Position numbers and translations under genes: made by a program. This document shows, piece after piece, positions 18,082 through 27,571 of a stretch of 64,000 nt of DNA. Each line of letters begins with the position of its first letter. Position 1 is the stretch's first letter. The DNA is from Actinobacteria bacterium UBA2272. Its GTDB lineage: Bacteria; Actinomycetota; Coriobacteriia; Anaerosomatales; Anaerosomataceae. The notes below the pieces were generated by a model, which saw only the letters and a list, made by a program, of their open reading frames with translations, was not told the DNA's origin and did not search any database. The stretch lies in assembly GCA_002347725.1 (NCBI GenBank), contig DDXA01000001.1, forward strand, positions 186,001 through 250,000, written 5' to 3'.

Positions 18082-18399
18082 ATGTCGCCAGACCGTCTGC
18101 GCACCCCCGAGCTCGACGCCCTGCTCGCCGCGCTCGGCTCTCTCGGTACCGACGACGAGCGCTACGCGTTCCTGCAGGACGTGGCCACCATCCGCGAGAT
18201 CAAGGACATGGCGCAGCGCCTCGCGGTCGCGCGCATGCTCGCTGCCGGCGTGCACTACACGGATATCCAGGCTGCCACGGGCGCATCGTCGACCACGATC
18301 AGCCGCGTGAGCCGGAGTCTCAACTACGGCGCGGGTGGCTACCGGGCGGTCGTAGACGCGCTCGGTCCGCTCGGTGACGCGCAAGGTGGCGACCTGTAG
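18082..18399 (+). CDS. TrpR-like regulator, YerC/YecD family
   Basis: A 105-residue TrpR-superfamily DNA-binding protein. The family core is visible as TPELDALLAALGSLGTDDERYAFLQD, REIKDMAQRLAVARML and the helix-turn-helix YTDIQAATGASSTTISRVSRSL, ending in GAGGYR. These matches fit the YerC/YecD group rather than TrpR proper. The group has no firmly known target. It sits 3 bases before dnaE, and the his operon follows dnaE. A role at the palindrome over the hisZ promoter is my inference. The ATG at 18082 has AAGGGGG 11 bases upstream; an earlier in-frame ATG at 18031 falls inside the presumed -10. Confidence 0.85.
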   Translation: MSPDRLRTPELDALLAALGSLGTDDERYAFLQDVATIREIKDMAQRLAVARMLAAGVHYTDIQAATGASSTTISRVSRSLNYGAGGYRAVVDALGPLGDAQGGDL

Positions 18400-18402
18400 C
18401 AG

Positions 18403-21400
18403 ATGTCCGGGTTCGTACACCTGCACACCCACTCGGAGTACTCGCTCCTCGACGGGGCTGCCCGGATCGACGGACTCGTCGCGCGTGCCGCCGAACTCGA
18501 GATGCCCGCACTCGCACTCACCGATCACGGCTACATGTACGGTGCGATCGACTTCCATCGCGCGGCGCGGAAGAAGGGCATCAAGCCGATCATCGGCTGC
18601 GAGGTCTACTTCACACCCGAGCGGCAGCTCACCGGCGGCAAGCCGGCGCTCTACCACCTGCTGCTGCTCGCCAAGGACGCCGCGGGCTACCGTAACCTTA
18701 TGACCCTCGTCTCCGACGCCGCCACCGCCGGGTTCTACTACAAGCCGCAGGTCGATGTCGCGCTTCTCGAGCGTTACGCCGAGGGGCTCATCGCCACATC
18801 GGCGTGCATGAGCGGCATCCTCAGCAAGTCGATCGAGCTCGGAGACCCAGCGGCAGCACGTGTGTGGGCCGAGCGGTTCGCGGGCATCTTCGCGCCGGGC
18901 GACTTCTACGTCGAGCTTCAGGACCAGGGGATCGCCGGCGCCGGCGGCGTGACGCAGCGCGAGATCAACCGCGAGCTCGCGTCGATCGCATCCGAACTCG
19001 GCCTTGGCACGGTGGCCACGAACGACATCCACTATCTCGAGCGCGCCGATGCCGTCACGCAGGATCTCCTGCTGTGCATCGGCACCGGCTCCAAGGTCGA
19101 CGATCCCGATCGCATGCGCTTCTCCTGCGACGAGTTCTTCATGAAGTCGTACGAGGAGATGGCCGCGGCACTGCCCGAGTACCCCGAGGCGCTCGCCACG
19201 ACGCTCGAGGTCGCCGAGAAGTGCGATCTTGTCTTCGATCACGACCGGATCATCTTGCCGAAGTTCCCGCTTCCCGAGGGGCACACGGCCGAGTCGCTGC
19301 TCGCCGAGCGGGTCGGCGAGGGGATGAAGCGCCGGTACGGCGACCCGGTCCCGGACGAGGCGCTCGAGCGGATGCGCACCGAGCTCGACGTCATCAGCAA
19401 GCAGGGCTTCGCGGCCTACTTCCTCATCGTGTCGGACTTCACGCGGTGGGCGAAGGGGCAGGGCATCGGCGTGGGCCCCGGCCGCGGCTCGGCGGCCGGC
19501 TCGATCGTCTCCTACTCGCTCGGCATCACCAACCTCGATCCGCTGGCCAACGGGCTGCTTTTCGAGCGGTTCCTCTCCACCGAGCGTACCGAGATGCCCG
19601 ATATCGACATGGACTTCGACGACGAGCGTCGCGGAGAGGTCATCGACTACGTTCGCCGGATGTACGGTGCCGAGAAGGTCGCGCAGATCATCACCTTCGG
19701 CACCCTCAAGGCGCGGCAGGCCATCAAAGACGCCGGACGCGTGCTCGGGTACCCGTACGGCGTGCCGGACCGCATCAGCAAGATGATCCCGTCGATGCCA
19801 CTCGACATCACCGTCGCGGAAGCCCTGCGGGGTAACGGCGACCCCAAGCGCAAGGTAGCGCCGAGCCCCGACCTCGTGGCCGATTACGAAGCCAATCCCG
19901 ACACCCGGCGCATCATCGACGCCGCCATGGGGCTCAACGGCATCAAGCGCAACGAGGGCGTGCACGCCGCGGGAGTGGTGATCTGTCCGACGCCGCTATC
20001 CGAGCACCTGCCGGTGAAGCGCGACACCAAGGGCGGCGCGATCATCACGCAGTACGACGGCCCGACCGTGGCCGACCTCGGGCTGCTCAAGATGGACTTC
20101 CTCGGCCTGCGCACGCTCACCGTCATCGCCAAAGCGGTCGCGGCGGTCGGCGCGCATCACAGCGTGGCCATCGACGTGGATGTCCTGCCGATGGATGACG
20201 CGGCAACCTGGTCGCTGCTGCAGCGCGCCGATACCGACGGCGTGTTCCAGGTGGAGTCCGCCGGCATGAAGCGCGTGCTCCGGGATCTCAAGCCAACGTG
20301 CTACGCGGACCTCGTGGCCGTCGTCGCGCTCTTCCGCCCGGGACCGATGGACTCGATCGACGACTTCGTCGCCCGCAAGCACGGGCGCGCGCCCATCACC
20401 TACTACGACGATCGGCTGCGCTACATCCTCGAGGAGACGTACGGCGCCATCGTCTATCAGGAACAGGTCATGCGGATCTCCATGGAGATGGCGGGCTTCC
20501 CGGCTGCCAAGGCCGAGAAGCTGCGCAAGGCCATGGGAAAGAAGATCCAGGAGGTCATGGACGCGCTCTACCCCGAGTTCATCGAGGGCTCGGTCGGGCG
20601 CGGCTACGACAAGCAGGTTGCCGAGCAGGTCTGGCGCGACATCGCCAAGTTCGCCGAGTACGCCTTCAACAAGAGCCACGCAGCGGCGTACGGCATGCTC
20701 GCCTACCAGACGGCGTACCTCAAGGCGCACTATCCGCTCGAGTTCATGGCGGCCACGCTCACCAGCTACACGGGCAAGACGGACACGATCGTGAAGTACG
20801 TGGCGGCGTGTAACGCGGCGGGCATGAAGGTCCTGCCGCCGGATGTGAACTCGTCGGGACGCGACTTCACCGCCACCGACGACGCGATCACCTTCGGTCT
20901 GGCCGGCATCAGAGGCGTCGGTGAGGGCGTGGTAGACACGATCGTTGCCGCGCGCGAGGCGGGCGGACCGTTCACGTCGCTCCAGGACTTCTGCGCGCGT
21001 GTGGACATGCGGCAGGCCAACAAGAAGACGCTCGAGGCGCTCATCAAAGCCGGCGCCTTCGACTCCACAGGCTACACGCGCAAGCACCTCTTCTCGATGA
21101 TGGACGCCTGCGTGGATGCGGCGATCAAGCGTCAGCGTGATGCCGACGCCGGTCAGACGTGTCTGTTCGACGTCTTTGACGCCGCCGAGCATGGTCTGGA
21201 CGACGACGCGCCGCCGCCCAACGGCGACGAGTGGGAGAAGGGCGTGAAGCTCGCGTTCGAGAAGGAGATGCTCGGCATCTACGTCTCGGACCACCCGTTG
21301 CGCGACATCGCGGGTATGATCACCGCGGCGCGAACGCTCTCGCTCGGCGGAGCTGACGAGTTCCGCGAAGGTCAGTCGGGGTGGTTCGCAGGCATCGTGT

Positions 21401-21879
21401 CGTCGTTCGAGCGGCGTGCGACGAAGGCGGGCAAGCTTATGGCGAGCTTCGTGCTCGAAGACCTCGAGGGCACCATCGAGGCGACGATGTTCCCGCAGAT
21501 CTACGACAAGTATCGCGAGATCATCGGTGTCGACGTGATCGTGCGCGTGCGCGCCAAAGTCGAGCGCGCCGACCGATCGAGCAAGCTCATCGTCCACGAG
21601 GTGCAGCCTCTGACCGGCGAGGGCAGGTTCGAGCGGCCGCCCACCACGCTCATGGTCCGGGCCCCACTCGAGATGCTCGGCAACGGGGGAGGGGCGCGAT
21701 TCAAGGAGATCCTGTCGCGATATCCCGGGCGCGATTCGGTCGTCGTCGAGCTCGTCAACGGGGGAACGGCGCCCAAGCGCGTGAAGATGGGGGAGGAACA
21801 CACGGTGGACTGCGCGTCGGCCGGGCTTCATGCAGAGCTCAAGGAGCTCCTCGGCGAGACCGCGGTCTGGGAGGCCTGA
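18403..21879 (+). CDS. dnaE: DNA polymerase III subunit alpha
   Basis: A 1158-residue DnaE1-type replicative polymerase. The PHP domain opens with HLHTHSEYSLLDG and continues through ALTDHGYMYG. The polymerase active site has the paired aspartates Asp400 and Asp402 in PDIDMDFDDERRG. A helix-hairpin-helix region lies near 860. A C-terminal OB-fold with GWFAGIVSSFERRATKAGKLMASFVLED runs from about residue 985. Length is normal for the family. It catalyses chromosomal DNA synthesis in the holoenzyme. The ATG lies 3 bases after the stop of the YerC-like gene, so the two are probably co-transcribed. It is unrelated in function to the his genes downstream. Confidence 0.96.
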   Translation: MSGFVHLHTHSEYSLLDGAARIDGLVARAAELEMPALALTDHGYMYGAIDFHRAARKKGIKPIIGCEVYFTPERQLTGGKPALYHLLLLAKDAAGYRNLMTLVSDAATAGFYYKPQVDVALLERYAEGLIATSACMSGILSKSIELGDPAAARVWAERFAGIFAPGDFYVELQDQGIAGAGGVTQREINRELASIASELGLGTVATNDIHYLERADAVTQDLLLCIGTGSKVDDPDRMRFSCDEFFMKSYEEMAAALPEYPEALATTLEVAEKCDLVFDHDRIILPKFPLPEGHTAESLLAERVGEGMKRRYGDPVPDEALERMRTELDVISKQGFAAYFLIVSDFTRWAKGQGIGVGPGRGSAAGSIVSYSLGITNLDPLANGLLFERFLSTERTEMPDIDMDFDDERRGEVIDYVRRMYGAEKVAQIITFGTLKARQAIKDAGRVLGYPYGVPDRISKMIPSMPLDITVAEALRGNGDPKRKVAPSPDLVADYEANPDTRRIIDAAMGLNGIKRNEGVHAAGVVICPTPLSEHLPVKRDTKGGAIITQYDGPTVADLGLLKMDFLGLRTLTVIAKAVAAVGAHHSVAIDVDVLPMDDAATWSLLQRADTDGVFQVESAGMKRVLRDLKPTCYADLVAVVALFRPGPMDSIDDFVARKHGRAPITYYDDRLRYILEETYGAIVYQEQVMRISMEMAGFPAAKAEKLRKAMGKKIQEVMDALYPEFIEGSVGRGYDKQVAEQVWRDIAKFAEYAFNKSHAAAYGMLAYQTAYLKAHYPLEFMAATLTSYTGKTDTIVKYVAACNAAGMKVLPPDVNSSGRDFTATDDAITFGLAGIRGVGEGVVDTIVAAREAGGPFTSLQDFCARVDMRQANKKTLEALIKAGAFDSTGYTRKHLFSMMDACVDAAIKRQRDADAGQTCLFDVFDAAEHGLDDDAPPPNGDEWEKGVKLAFEKEMLGIYVSDHPLRDIAGMITAARTLSLGGADEFREGQSGWFAGIVSSFERRATKAGKLMASFVLEDLEGTIEATMFPQIYDKYREIIGVDVIVRVRAKVERADRSSKLIVHEVQPLTGEGRFERPPTTLMVRAPLEMLGNGGGARFKEILSRYPGRDSVVVELVNGGTAPKRVKMGEEHTVDCASAGLHAELKELLGETAVWEA

Positions 21880-21887
21880 CGGCGCGC

Positions 21888-21916
21888 TTGACGCACGGAG
21901 GGTCCCGTGTGATACT
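21888..21916 (+). promoter_or_regulatory. Promoter of the his operon
   Basis: TTGACG at 21888-21893 and GATACT at 21911-21916 are separated by exactly 17 bases. This is the best sigma-70-type match in the window. Transcription would start near 21923, about 44 bases before the hisZ GTG. The promoter begins only 9 bases after the dnaE stop. Confidence 0.7.
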
Positions 21917-21931
21917 GCGGTACTGTATCAC
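21909..21931 (+). promoter_or_regulatory. Palindromic operator overlapping the his promoter
   Basis: Perfect 7-base arms GTGATAC (21909-21915) and GTATCAC (21925-21931) flank a 9-base centre. The left arm covers the -10 hexamer and the right arm lies just past the predicted start point, so a bound protein would block initiation. TACTG also repeats three times across 21913-21938. The binding protein is unknown. Confidence 0.55.
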
Positions 21932-21966
21932 TCTACTGTGCTAAAGTGACCGGAGGTGGACCCACC

Positions 21967-23238
21967 GTGCAGCCCGTGACACCGCGAGGCTTTCGCGACG
22001 TGCTGTTCGACGAGGCACGCGAGCGGGAGATCGTGGCAGCCGCCATCACCGATGCGTTCGGCGCGTGGGGTTACGAGCCGGTGGAGACTCCCGTCGTCGA
22101 GGAGTACGAGACGCTGCGCGCCGCCACCGGCGGGGATCTGGACCGCACGGCATTCCGCCTGTTCGACCTCGACGGGTCGCTGCTCGCACTCAGGCCGGAG
22201 ATGACCGTGCCTATCGCCCGGGTCGTGGCCTCACGGCTGACGGGCACGCCGGGACCACATCGCATCCGCTACGTCGCTGACGTCTTCCGCGAGCATGCTT
22301 CGCTCCGCGGCCAGGCGCGTCAGTTCACACAGGTGGGCGTCGAACTCGTCGGCACGCGCGGGCCTGCCGCCGACGTCGAGGTCGTCTTGCTTCTGATAGC
22401 GGCGCTGGAGGCTGCAGGGCTGTCGTCGTACCTGGTCGGCATCGGCACCGCCGAGGTGCTCCGTGCACTCGTCGAGCGGGCGGGCGGACCTGCCGAGTGG
22501 CGCGACGCGGCGATCGCCGCCGCGCAGAGCCGCAACCTGGTCGAGCTCGACCGTCTCGCCGGCCGTGAGGATCTCGACCCCGCACTGTCAGCCGCCCTTC
22601 GCGAGGTACCGCGCATCCGCGGTGGTCGCGAGGCGCTCGATCGGTGCGATGGGCTCGCTTCGGCGTGCGGCTGTGAGGGCGTCGTGTGCGAGCTGCGACA
22701 GGTGTGGACGACGCTCGAGGAGCTCGGCGCGACCGCCAACGTGCAACTCGACTTCGGCATCATGCGGTCGTTCGGCTACTACACCGGCATGCAACTCGAG
22801 GCGTACGCGCCCGGGCTCGGACTGCCGCTTGCGGGGGGTGGCCGTTACGACGGTCCGCTGGCCGCGTTCGACCGGCCCGCACCGGCAGCGGGATTCGCGC
22901 TCGGCCTGGAGCGGCTGATGATCGCGCTTGCCGAGCAGGAGCGCACGCCGCGGCTCGAGCCGCTCGACGCGGTCATCGGAGGCACCGAGCCGGCGGACGT
23001 CTTCCGGGCCGCTGCCCGGCTGCGTGATGCCGGGTGGCGCGTGCGTGTCGCCCCGGGCCGCACGGGCATGGCGCTCGTGCGCGATGCCGACGGCGCCCGC
23101 GCGATCGAAGCGCTCGTCGCCGAGGGTGCGGCGGTCACCCGGCTCGACCGGACCGGTGGCGTGGCGACGCCTCTCGGCGATCCGGTGCCCGAGCCGCCGC
23201 GGCTCACCTGGGCCGCACGCGGGGGTGATGAGCGATGA
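21967..23238 (+). CDS. hisZ: ATP phosphoribosyltransferase regulatory subunit
   Basis: A 423-residue HisRS-like paralogue. It shows TPRGFRDVLFDEARERE at the N-terminus, then LRPEMTVPIARV and the FGIMRSFGYYTGMQLEAY segment. It lacks the anticodon-binding domain and tRNA-charging features expected of HisS. HisZ partners short HisG proteins to form the regulated ATP phosphoribosyltransferase, and hisG follows in an ATGA overlap. The start chosen is the GTG at 21967 with GGAGGTGG 8 bases upstream. An in-frame GTG at 21946 would put this Shine-Dalgarno inside the gene. Confidence 0.92.
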   Translation: MQPVTPRGFRDVLFDEAREREIVAAAITDAFGAWGYEPVETPVVEEYETLRAATGGDLDRTAFRLFDLDGSLLALRPEMTVPIARVVASRLTGTPGPHRIRYVADVFREHASLRGQARQFTQVGVELVGTRGPAADVEVVLLLIAALEAAGLSSYLVGIGTAEVLRALVERAGGPAEWRDAAIAAAQSRNLVELDRLAGREDLDPALSAALREVPRIRGGREALDRCDGLASACGCEGVVCELRQVWTTLEELGATANVQLDFGIMRSFGYYTGMQLEAYAPGLGLPLAGGGRYDGPLAAFDRPAPAAGFALGLERLMIALAEQERTPRLEPLDAVIGGTEPADVFRAAARLRDAGWRVRVAPGRTGMALVRDADGARAIEALVAEGAAVTRLDRTGGVATPLGDPVPEPPRLTWAARGGDER

Positions 23239-23912
23239 TCGCGCGCCGCGGAGCGGGAGACCGTCCGTTGCGCATGGCGCTGCCCAAGGGCGCTCTGTAC
23301 GCTGAGTCGGTCGCGCTGCTGGCGCGCGCCGGTCTCGACGTCGGCGCACTCGCGGACCCGGGACGGCAGCTCACCGTTCGTGCGGGAGACATCGAGTACA
23401 TCATCGGCAAGCCGACCGATATCCCGGTCTACGTCGCGTACGGCGGGGTGGATGTGGCCATCGCGGGCAAGGACGTGCTCATCGAGTCTGACCTCGATGT
23501 CGTGGAGATGGCCGATCTGCACTTCGGCGGGTGCCGCTTCGTGGTGGCCGAGAGGGAGGACGCGCCACGGAGCGTCGCGGAGATCTACCGGCATCTCGGG
23601 GTGATTCGTGTGGCGACCAAGTACCCGCGCATCACCGAGGCCCACTACGCGTCACGGGGCCTGCAGGTGGAACTCGTGAAGCTTTCGGGCAATATCGAAC
23701 TGGCGCCGCTCATCGGCCTGGCCGACCAGGTGGTGGACATCACCGCCACCGGGCGCACGCTGGCGGAGAACCGGCTGCGGATCGTGGACGAGGTGCTCGC
23801 ATCGACCGCGCGGTTCGTCGCCAACCCCGTGAGTCTCAAGACGGACAGTGACCGGGTGACCGGGCTTGCGGCCGCTCTGGCCGCGGCTGCGGCACCCGCA
23901 GAGGAAGGATGA
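23235..23912 (+). CDS. hisG: ATP phosphoribosyltransferase catalytic subunit, short form
   Basis: A 225-residue short-form HisG lacking the C-terminal allosteric domain of long HisG, so it needs HisZ. Visible signatures are RMALPKGALYAES, the GKPTDIPVYVAYGGVDVAIAGKDVL region and the PRPP-binding DITATGRTLAENRL. It catalyses the first step of histidine synthesis from ATP and PRPP. The ATG overlaps the hisZ stop and the hisD start overlaps its own stop, both as ATGA, indicating translational coupling. Confidence 0.95.
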   Translation: MIARRGAGDRPLRMALPKGALYAESVALLARAGLDVGALADPGRQLTVRAGDIEYIIGKPTDIPVYVAYGGVDVAIAGKDVLIESDLDVVEMADLHFGGCRFVVAEREDAPRSVAEIYRHLGVIRVATKYPRITEAHYASRGLQVELVKLSGNIELAPLIGLADQVVDITATGRTLAENRLRIVDEVLASTARFVANPVSLKTDSDRVTGLAAALAAAAAPAEEG

Positions 23913-25225
23913 TCGACATGATGCGCCGGATCGACCTCGCGCCCGGACAAAGCCTCACCCCTGCCGATATCCCCCGCACCGGTGGGATCGACGCCGAGGT
24001 GCTCGGCGTCGCGCAGCGGATCATCGACGACGTGCGCGCGCGCGGCGACGAGGCACTCATCGAACTCACCGCGCAGTTCGACCACGCGAGACTCGAGGAT
24101 CTGCGCGTGACCGAGGCCGAGATCGAGGCTGCGGTGGCCGAGGTGGGCGATGAGTTCCTGGCCGCCATCTCCACGGCAGCGATGGCCATCGAGGAGTTCC
24201 ACGTGCGCCAGGTACAGCAGTCGTGGTTCACGACCGTCGAGGGGGGAGTCTTCCTCGGGCAGAAGGTCACGCCGATCGCGCGGGTGGGCATCTACGTACC
24301 CGGCGGACGCGCGTGCTACCCCTCGTCGGTGCTCATGAACGCGATCCCCGCGATCGTGGCCGGTGTGGCCGAGATCGCCATGGTCGTTCCGCCTGACGCC
24401 GACGGCCGCGTGAATCCCTACACGCTCGCGGCAGCGTCCGAGCTGGGACTGGACGAGATCTACAAGATCGGCGGCGCGCAGGCCATCGCAGCCCTTGCGT
24501 ACGGCACGGCAACCGTGCCGCGGGTCGACAAGATCACCGGCCCGGGCAACGCCTATGTCACCGCTGCCAAGAAGCTCGTGATGGGCGACGTGGGCATCGA
24601 CATGCTGGCCGGCCCCTCGGAAGTGCTGATACTCGCCGACGAGACCGCCGAGCCCGCGTTCGTCGCGATCGATCTCATGGCGCAGGCCGAGCACGACCCG
24701 AGGGCGGCGACGTACCTCGTGACCACCGACAGCACGCTTCCCGGCGATGTGGAACTGGCGCTTCGCGAGCTGCTCTCCACCTCGCCTCGCGCGGAGGTCA
24801 TCGAACGCTCACTCACCGACAACGGCGTCATGATCGTCTGTCCCGATGTGAACGTCGCGCTTCACGCCGCCAATCTCATCGCCCCCGAACACCTCGAGGT
24901 CATGATGGCCGAGCCGTTCGAACTGCTCGGCTCCATAGACAACGCCGGGGCGATCTTCTTGGGGCCCTGGACGCCCGAGAGCGTGGGCGACTATGTGGCC
25001 GGGCCCAACCACGTGCTTCCCACCGGCGGGACGGCGCGTTTCTCGAGCCCGCTGTCGGTGGACGACTTCCAGAAGCGCTCGTCTGTGCTGAGCTACTCAC
25101 TCGAGGGGCTCGAGGTGGACGCACCTGCGGTGATGACGATCGCGCAGGCCGAGGGGCTCGAGGCGCACGCCAGAGCCGTGGCACTCAGGCTGGCGATGGC
25201 GTACGGGCTGGAGGATGAGGCATAG
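23909..25225 (+). CDS. hisD: Histidinol dehydrogenase
   Basis: A 438-residue zinc enzyme of normal family length. It has VYVPGGRACYPSSVLMNAIPA (as IYVPGGRACYPSSVL), KIGGAQAIAALAYGT, ITGPGNAYVTAAKKLVMG and the C-terminal GPNHVLPTGGTARFSSPLSV with zinc-site histidine. It oxidises histidinol to histidine, the last two steps of the pathway. ATGA overlap with hisG; hisC begins on the base after its stop. Confidence 0.96.
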   Translation: MIDMMRRIDLAPGQSLTPADIPRTGGIDAEVLGVAQRIIDDVRARGDEALIELTAQFDHARLEDLRVTEAEIEAAVAEVGDEFLAAISTAAMAIEEFHVRQVQQSWFTTVEGGVFLGQKVTPIARVGIYVPGGRACYPSSVLMNAIPAIVAGVAEIAMVVPPDADGRVNPYTLAAASELGLDEIYKIGGAQAIAALAYGTATVPRVDKITGPGNAYVTAAKKLVMGDVGIDMLAGPSEVLILADETAEPAFVAIDLMAQAEHDPRAATYLVTTDSTLPGDVELALRELLSTSPRAEVIERSLTDNGVMIVCPDVNVALHAANLIAPEHLEVMMAEPFELLGSIDNAGAIFLGPWTPESVGDYVAGPNHVLPTGGTARFSSPLSVDDFQKRSSVLSYSLEGLEVDAPAVMTIAQAEGLEAHARAVALRLAMAYGLEDEA

Positions 25226-26362
25226 GTGGACCGTCTAAGAGCCCCCCGAAGCGAACTCGAGGACCTGACACCGTACGACGCCAGGGACGTGCATGCCGAG
25301 ATCGTGCTCGCGGCCAACGAGAGCCCGCACAACCTGCCGGGCGAGATCCTCGACAGGCTGGCCGACCACGTACGCGAGCAGATCCCGTTCAATCGGTACC
25401 CCGATCCGCTGGCGACCCGGCTGCGTACGATGATCGCCGAGGCCAACGGACTCGAGGCCGATAACGTGCTTGTCGGCAACGGCGGAGACGAGATCATCCT
25501 CGACATCGTGCTTGCCTGGGGCGGTCCGGGCCGGACGCTCGTGGACCTGCCGCCCACTTTCGCGATGTACGGCGTTGACGCACGTATGACGGGAACGGGC
25601 GTGATCGAGCTGCCGCGGCTGGCGGACTTCTCGGTGGACGGCCCGGCGCTGTTCGCCACCATCGCCGAGCACGACCCCGATATCATCGTGGTGGCCAACC
25701 CCAACAACCCGACGGGTTCCATGGCGCCCGAGACGCTGCTCATCGACGTGCTGAACGCCACCGATGCACTCGTGCTCGTCGACGAGGCGTACTTCGAGTT
25801 CAGCCGCCAGACGATGCGACCGCACATGGAGCGGCACCCGAACCTCGCGATCCTGCGGACGTTCTCCAAGGCGTTCTCGCTTGCGGGACTGCGCGCGGGG
25901 TACCTGCTCGCACACGAGGATCTCATCCGTGAGCTCACCAAGGTGCGGCAGCCGTACTCGGTCAACCGCTTCACACAGGTGGCGGCGGCGCTCGCGTTCC
26001 GCGAGCGCGTGGTGTTCGAGGCGGGCGTCCGCGAGACCATGCGCAACCGGGACGCCCTGTTGCACGGGCTCGACGCGATCGAGGGCGTCGAGGTGTTCCC
26101 TTCGGAGGCGAACTTCGTGCTCTTCCGGATGGAGCACGCCTCCGCGGTCTGGCGCGACCTGCTCCACGACCACTCGATCCTCGTGCGCGATCTTTCGCGT
26201 GCCGCGGGCCTCGAGGACTGCCTGCGGGTGACCGTCGGCACCGCGGAGGAGATCACCCGGTTCTTGAGTGCGATGGATGAGATCATGGCGTCAAAACGCA
26301 TGGCAGCGCACTTCGGCCTGGCCGCGACGGCGTCGAGACACCTCGAGAGGGACGGTGAGTGA
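25226..26362 (+). CDS. hisC: Histidinol-phosphate aminotransferase
   Basis: A 378-residue fold-type I PLP aminotransferase. Visible are [41 protein letters not shown] and the PLP lysine in [16 protein letters not shown]. It makes L-histidinol phosphate. The GTG start directly abuts the hisD stop with GGAGGATGAGG just upstream. The C-terminus is about 20 residues longer than needed and overlaps the hisB start by 8 bases. Confidence 0.94.
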   Translation: MDRLRAPRSELEDLTPYDARDVHAEIVLAANESPHNLPGEILDRLADHVREQIPFNRYPDPLATRLRTMIAEANGLEADNVLVGNGGDEIILDIVLAWGGPGRTLVDLPPTFAMYGVDARMTGTGVIELPRLADFSVDGPALFATIAEHDPDIIVVANPNNPTGSMAPETLLIDVLNATDALVLVDEAYFEFSRQTMRPHMERHPNLAILRTFSKAFSLAGLRAGYLLAHEDLIRELTKVRQPYSVNRFTQVAAALAFRERVVFEAGVRETMRNRDALLHGLDAIEGVEVFPSEANFVLFRMEHASAVWRDLLHDHSILVRDLSRAAGLEDCLRVTVGTAEEITRFLSAMDEIMASKRMAAHFGLAATASRHLERDGE

Positions 26363-26951
26363 CGTGGATCGCAGCGCGACGATCGAGCGCCGGACATCGG
26401 AGACCGATATCACACTGACGCTCGGCCTGGACGGCGACGGTTCCGCGGCGGTGGAGACCGGTGTCCCGTTCTTCGACCACATGCTCGACGCGTTCGGCCG
26501 ACACGGCCTGTTCGCCCTCGCCGTGGCTGCGACCGGCGATCTCGACGTTGACGCGCACCACACGGTAGAGGACGTGGGCATCTGTCTCGGCTCCGCACTG
26601 TGCGAGGCGCTCGGCGACAAGCGCGGCATCCGGCGGTTCGGCTCAGCGGTCGTGCCGATGGACGAGGCCCTCGTGCTCGTCGCGGTCGACATCTCGGGCC
26701 GCGGGCAGCTGCACTATGCGGTCGATCTGCCCATCGAGATCATCGGCACGTTCGACACGACGCTTGCCCGGGAGTTCATGGTCGCGCTCGCCACGAGCGC
26801 CGGTATCACGCTGCACGTGCGCAGTCTCGCCGGCGACAACGCGCACCACATCATCGAGGCGGCGTTCAAGGCGCTCGCCCGCGCACTTGCCGAGGCCGTC
26901 TCGCTCGATCCGCGCGTGACCGGCGTGCCGTCGACGAAAGGCGCGCTGTGA
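26355..26951 (+). CDS. hisB: Imidazoleglycerol-phosphate dehydratase
   Basis: A 198-residue monofunctional IGPD. It carries the two metal-site histidine clusters: [14 protein letters not shown] with [11 protein letters not shown] in the first half, and [14 protein letters not shown] in the second, plus the tail [12 protein letters not shown]. No HisB phosphatase domain is fused. Start: the GTG at 26355 ([14 protein letters not shown]), overlapping hisC. The GTG at 26364 is a possible alternative, as neither Shine-Dalgarno spacing is ideal. Ends in a GTGA overlap with hisH. Confidence 0.95.
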   Translation: MSDVDRSATIERRTSETDITLTLGLDGDGSAAVETGVPFFDHMLDAFGRHGLFALAVAATGDLDVDAHHTVEDVGICLGSALCEALGDKRGIRRFGSAVVPMDEALVLVAVDISGRGQLHYAVDLPIEIIGTFDTTLAREFMVALATSAGITLHVRSLAGDNAHHIIEAAFKALARALAEAVSLDPRVTGVPSTKGAL

Positions 26952-27571
26952 TCGCGATCGTCGACTACGGGATGGGCAACCTGCGGAGTGTCGAGAAGGG
27001 CTTCGAGCATGCCGGCGTGGCCGACATCGCCATCACCGGCGACCCGGGTGTGGTCGCCACGGCCGACGGCATCGTGCTTCCCGGTGTGGGCGCGTTTCGC
27101 GATGCGGCCGCACACTTGCGCAACGGCGGACTCCGTGAGGTGATCCTCGCGCGCATCGGGGAAGGTGTCCCGTTCCTCGGCATCTGCCTGGGCATGCAGC
27201 TTCTCGCCGACGTGGGGCTCGAGGACGGCGAGTGGGAGGGGCTCGGGGTCATGGGCGGCACGTGCGAACGCCTGCCCGGCGGCGTGAAGGTACCGCACAT
27301 CGGCTGGAACACGGTCGAGTACCCGCGCGAGAGCCCGCTGTTTGCCGGCATCCCGGCCGGAACCGCCTTCTACTTCGTCCACTCGTACCATCTCAAGCCG
27401 GCCGATCCGTCCTGTATCATCGGCCTGACGAGCCACGGGATCGACTTCGCGGCGGCGGTGGGCGCGGGCAACGTCTACGCGGTGCAGTTCCACCCCGAGA
27501 AGTCCTCCGCCGCGGGCCTCGCACTGCTCGGCAACTTCGGTTCCATCGTGAGAGAGAGTGCCAGCCGATGA
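26948..27571 (+). CDS. hisH: Imidazole glycerol phosphate synthase subunit HisH
   Basis: A 207-residue class I glutamine amidotransferase. It starts [14 protein letters not shown], has the nucleophile Cys80 in [11 protein letters not shown], and the His/Glu pair in [10 protein letters not shown]. It supplies ammonia to HisF. GTG start in a GTGA overlap with hisB, and its TGA overlaps the hisA ATG. Frame extension further 5' lies within hisB and is not used. Confidence 0.95.
   Translation: MIAIVDYGMGNLRSVEKGFEHAGVADIAITGDPGVVATADGIVLPGVGAFRDAAAHLRNGGLREVILARIGEGVPFLGICLGMQLLADVGLEDGEWEGLGVMGGTCERLPGGVKVPHIGWNTVEYPRESPLFAGIPAGTAFYFVHSYHLKPADPSCIIGLTSHGIDFAAAVGAGNVYAVQFHPEKSSAAGLALLGNFGSIVRESASR

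Noticed and set aside
17521..19965. 814-codon open frame antisense to the FAH-family gene, the YerC-like gene and dnaE
   Set aside because: It spans three recognisable genes and has no known motif; it is an antisense shadow.
19996..21831. 611-codon open frame antisense to dnaE
   Set aside because: dnaE is unambiguous on the other strand and this frame has no recognisable protein features.
21967..23238. hisS (histidyl-tRNA synthetase) instead of hisZ
   Set aside because: It lacks the C-terminal anticodon-binding domain features and is translationally coupled to a short-form hisG, which needs HisZ.
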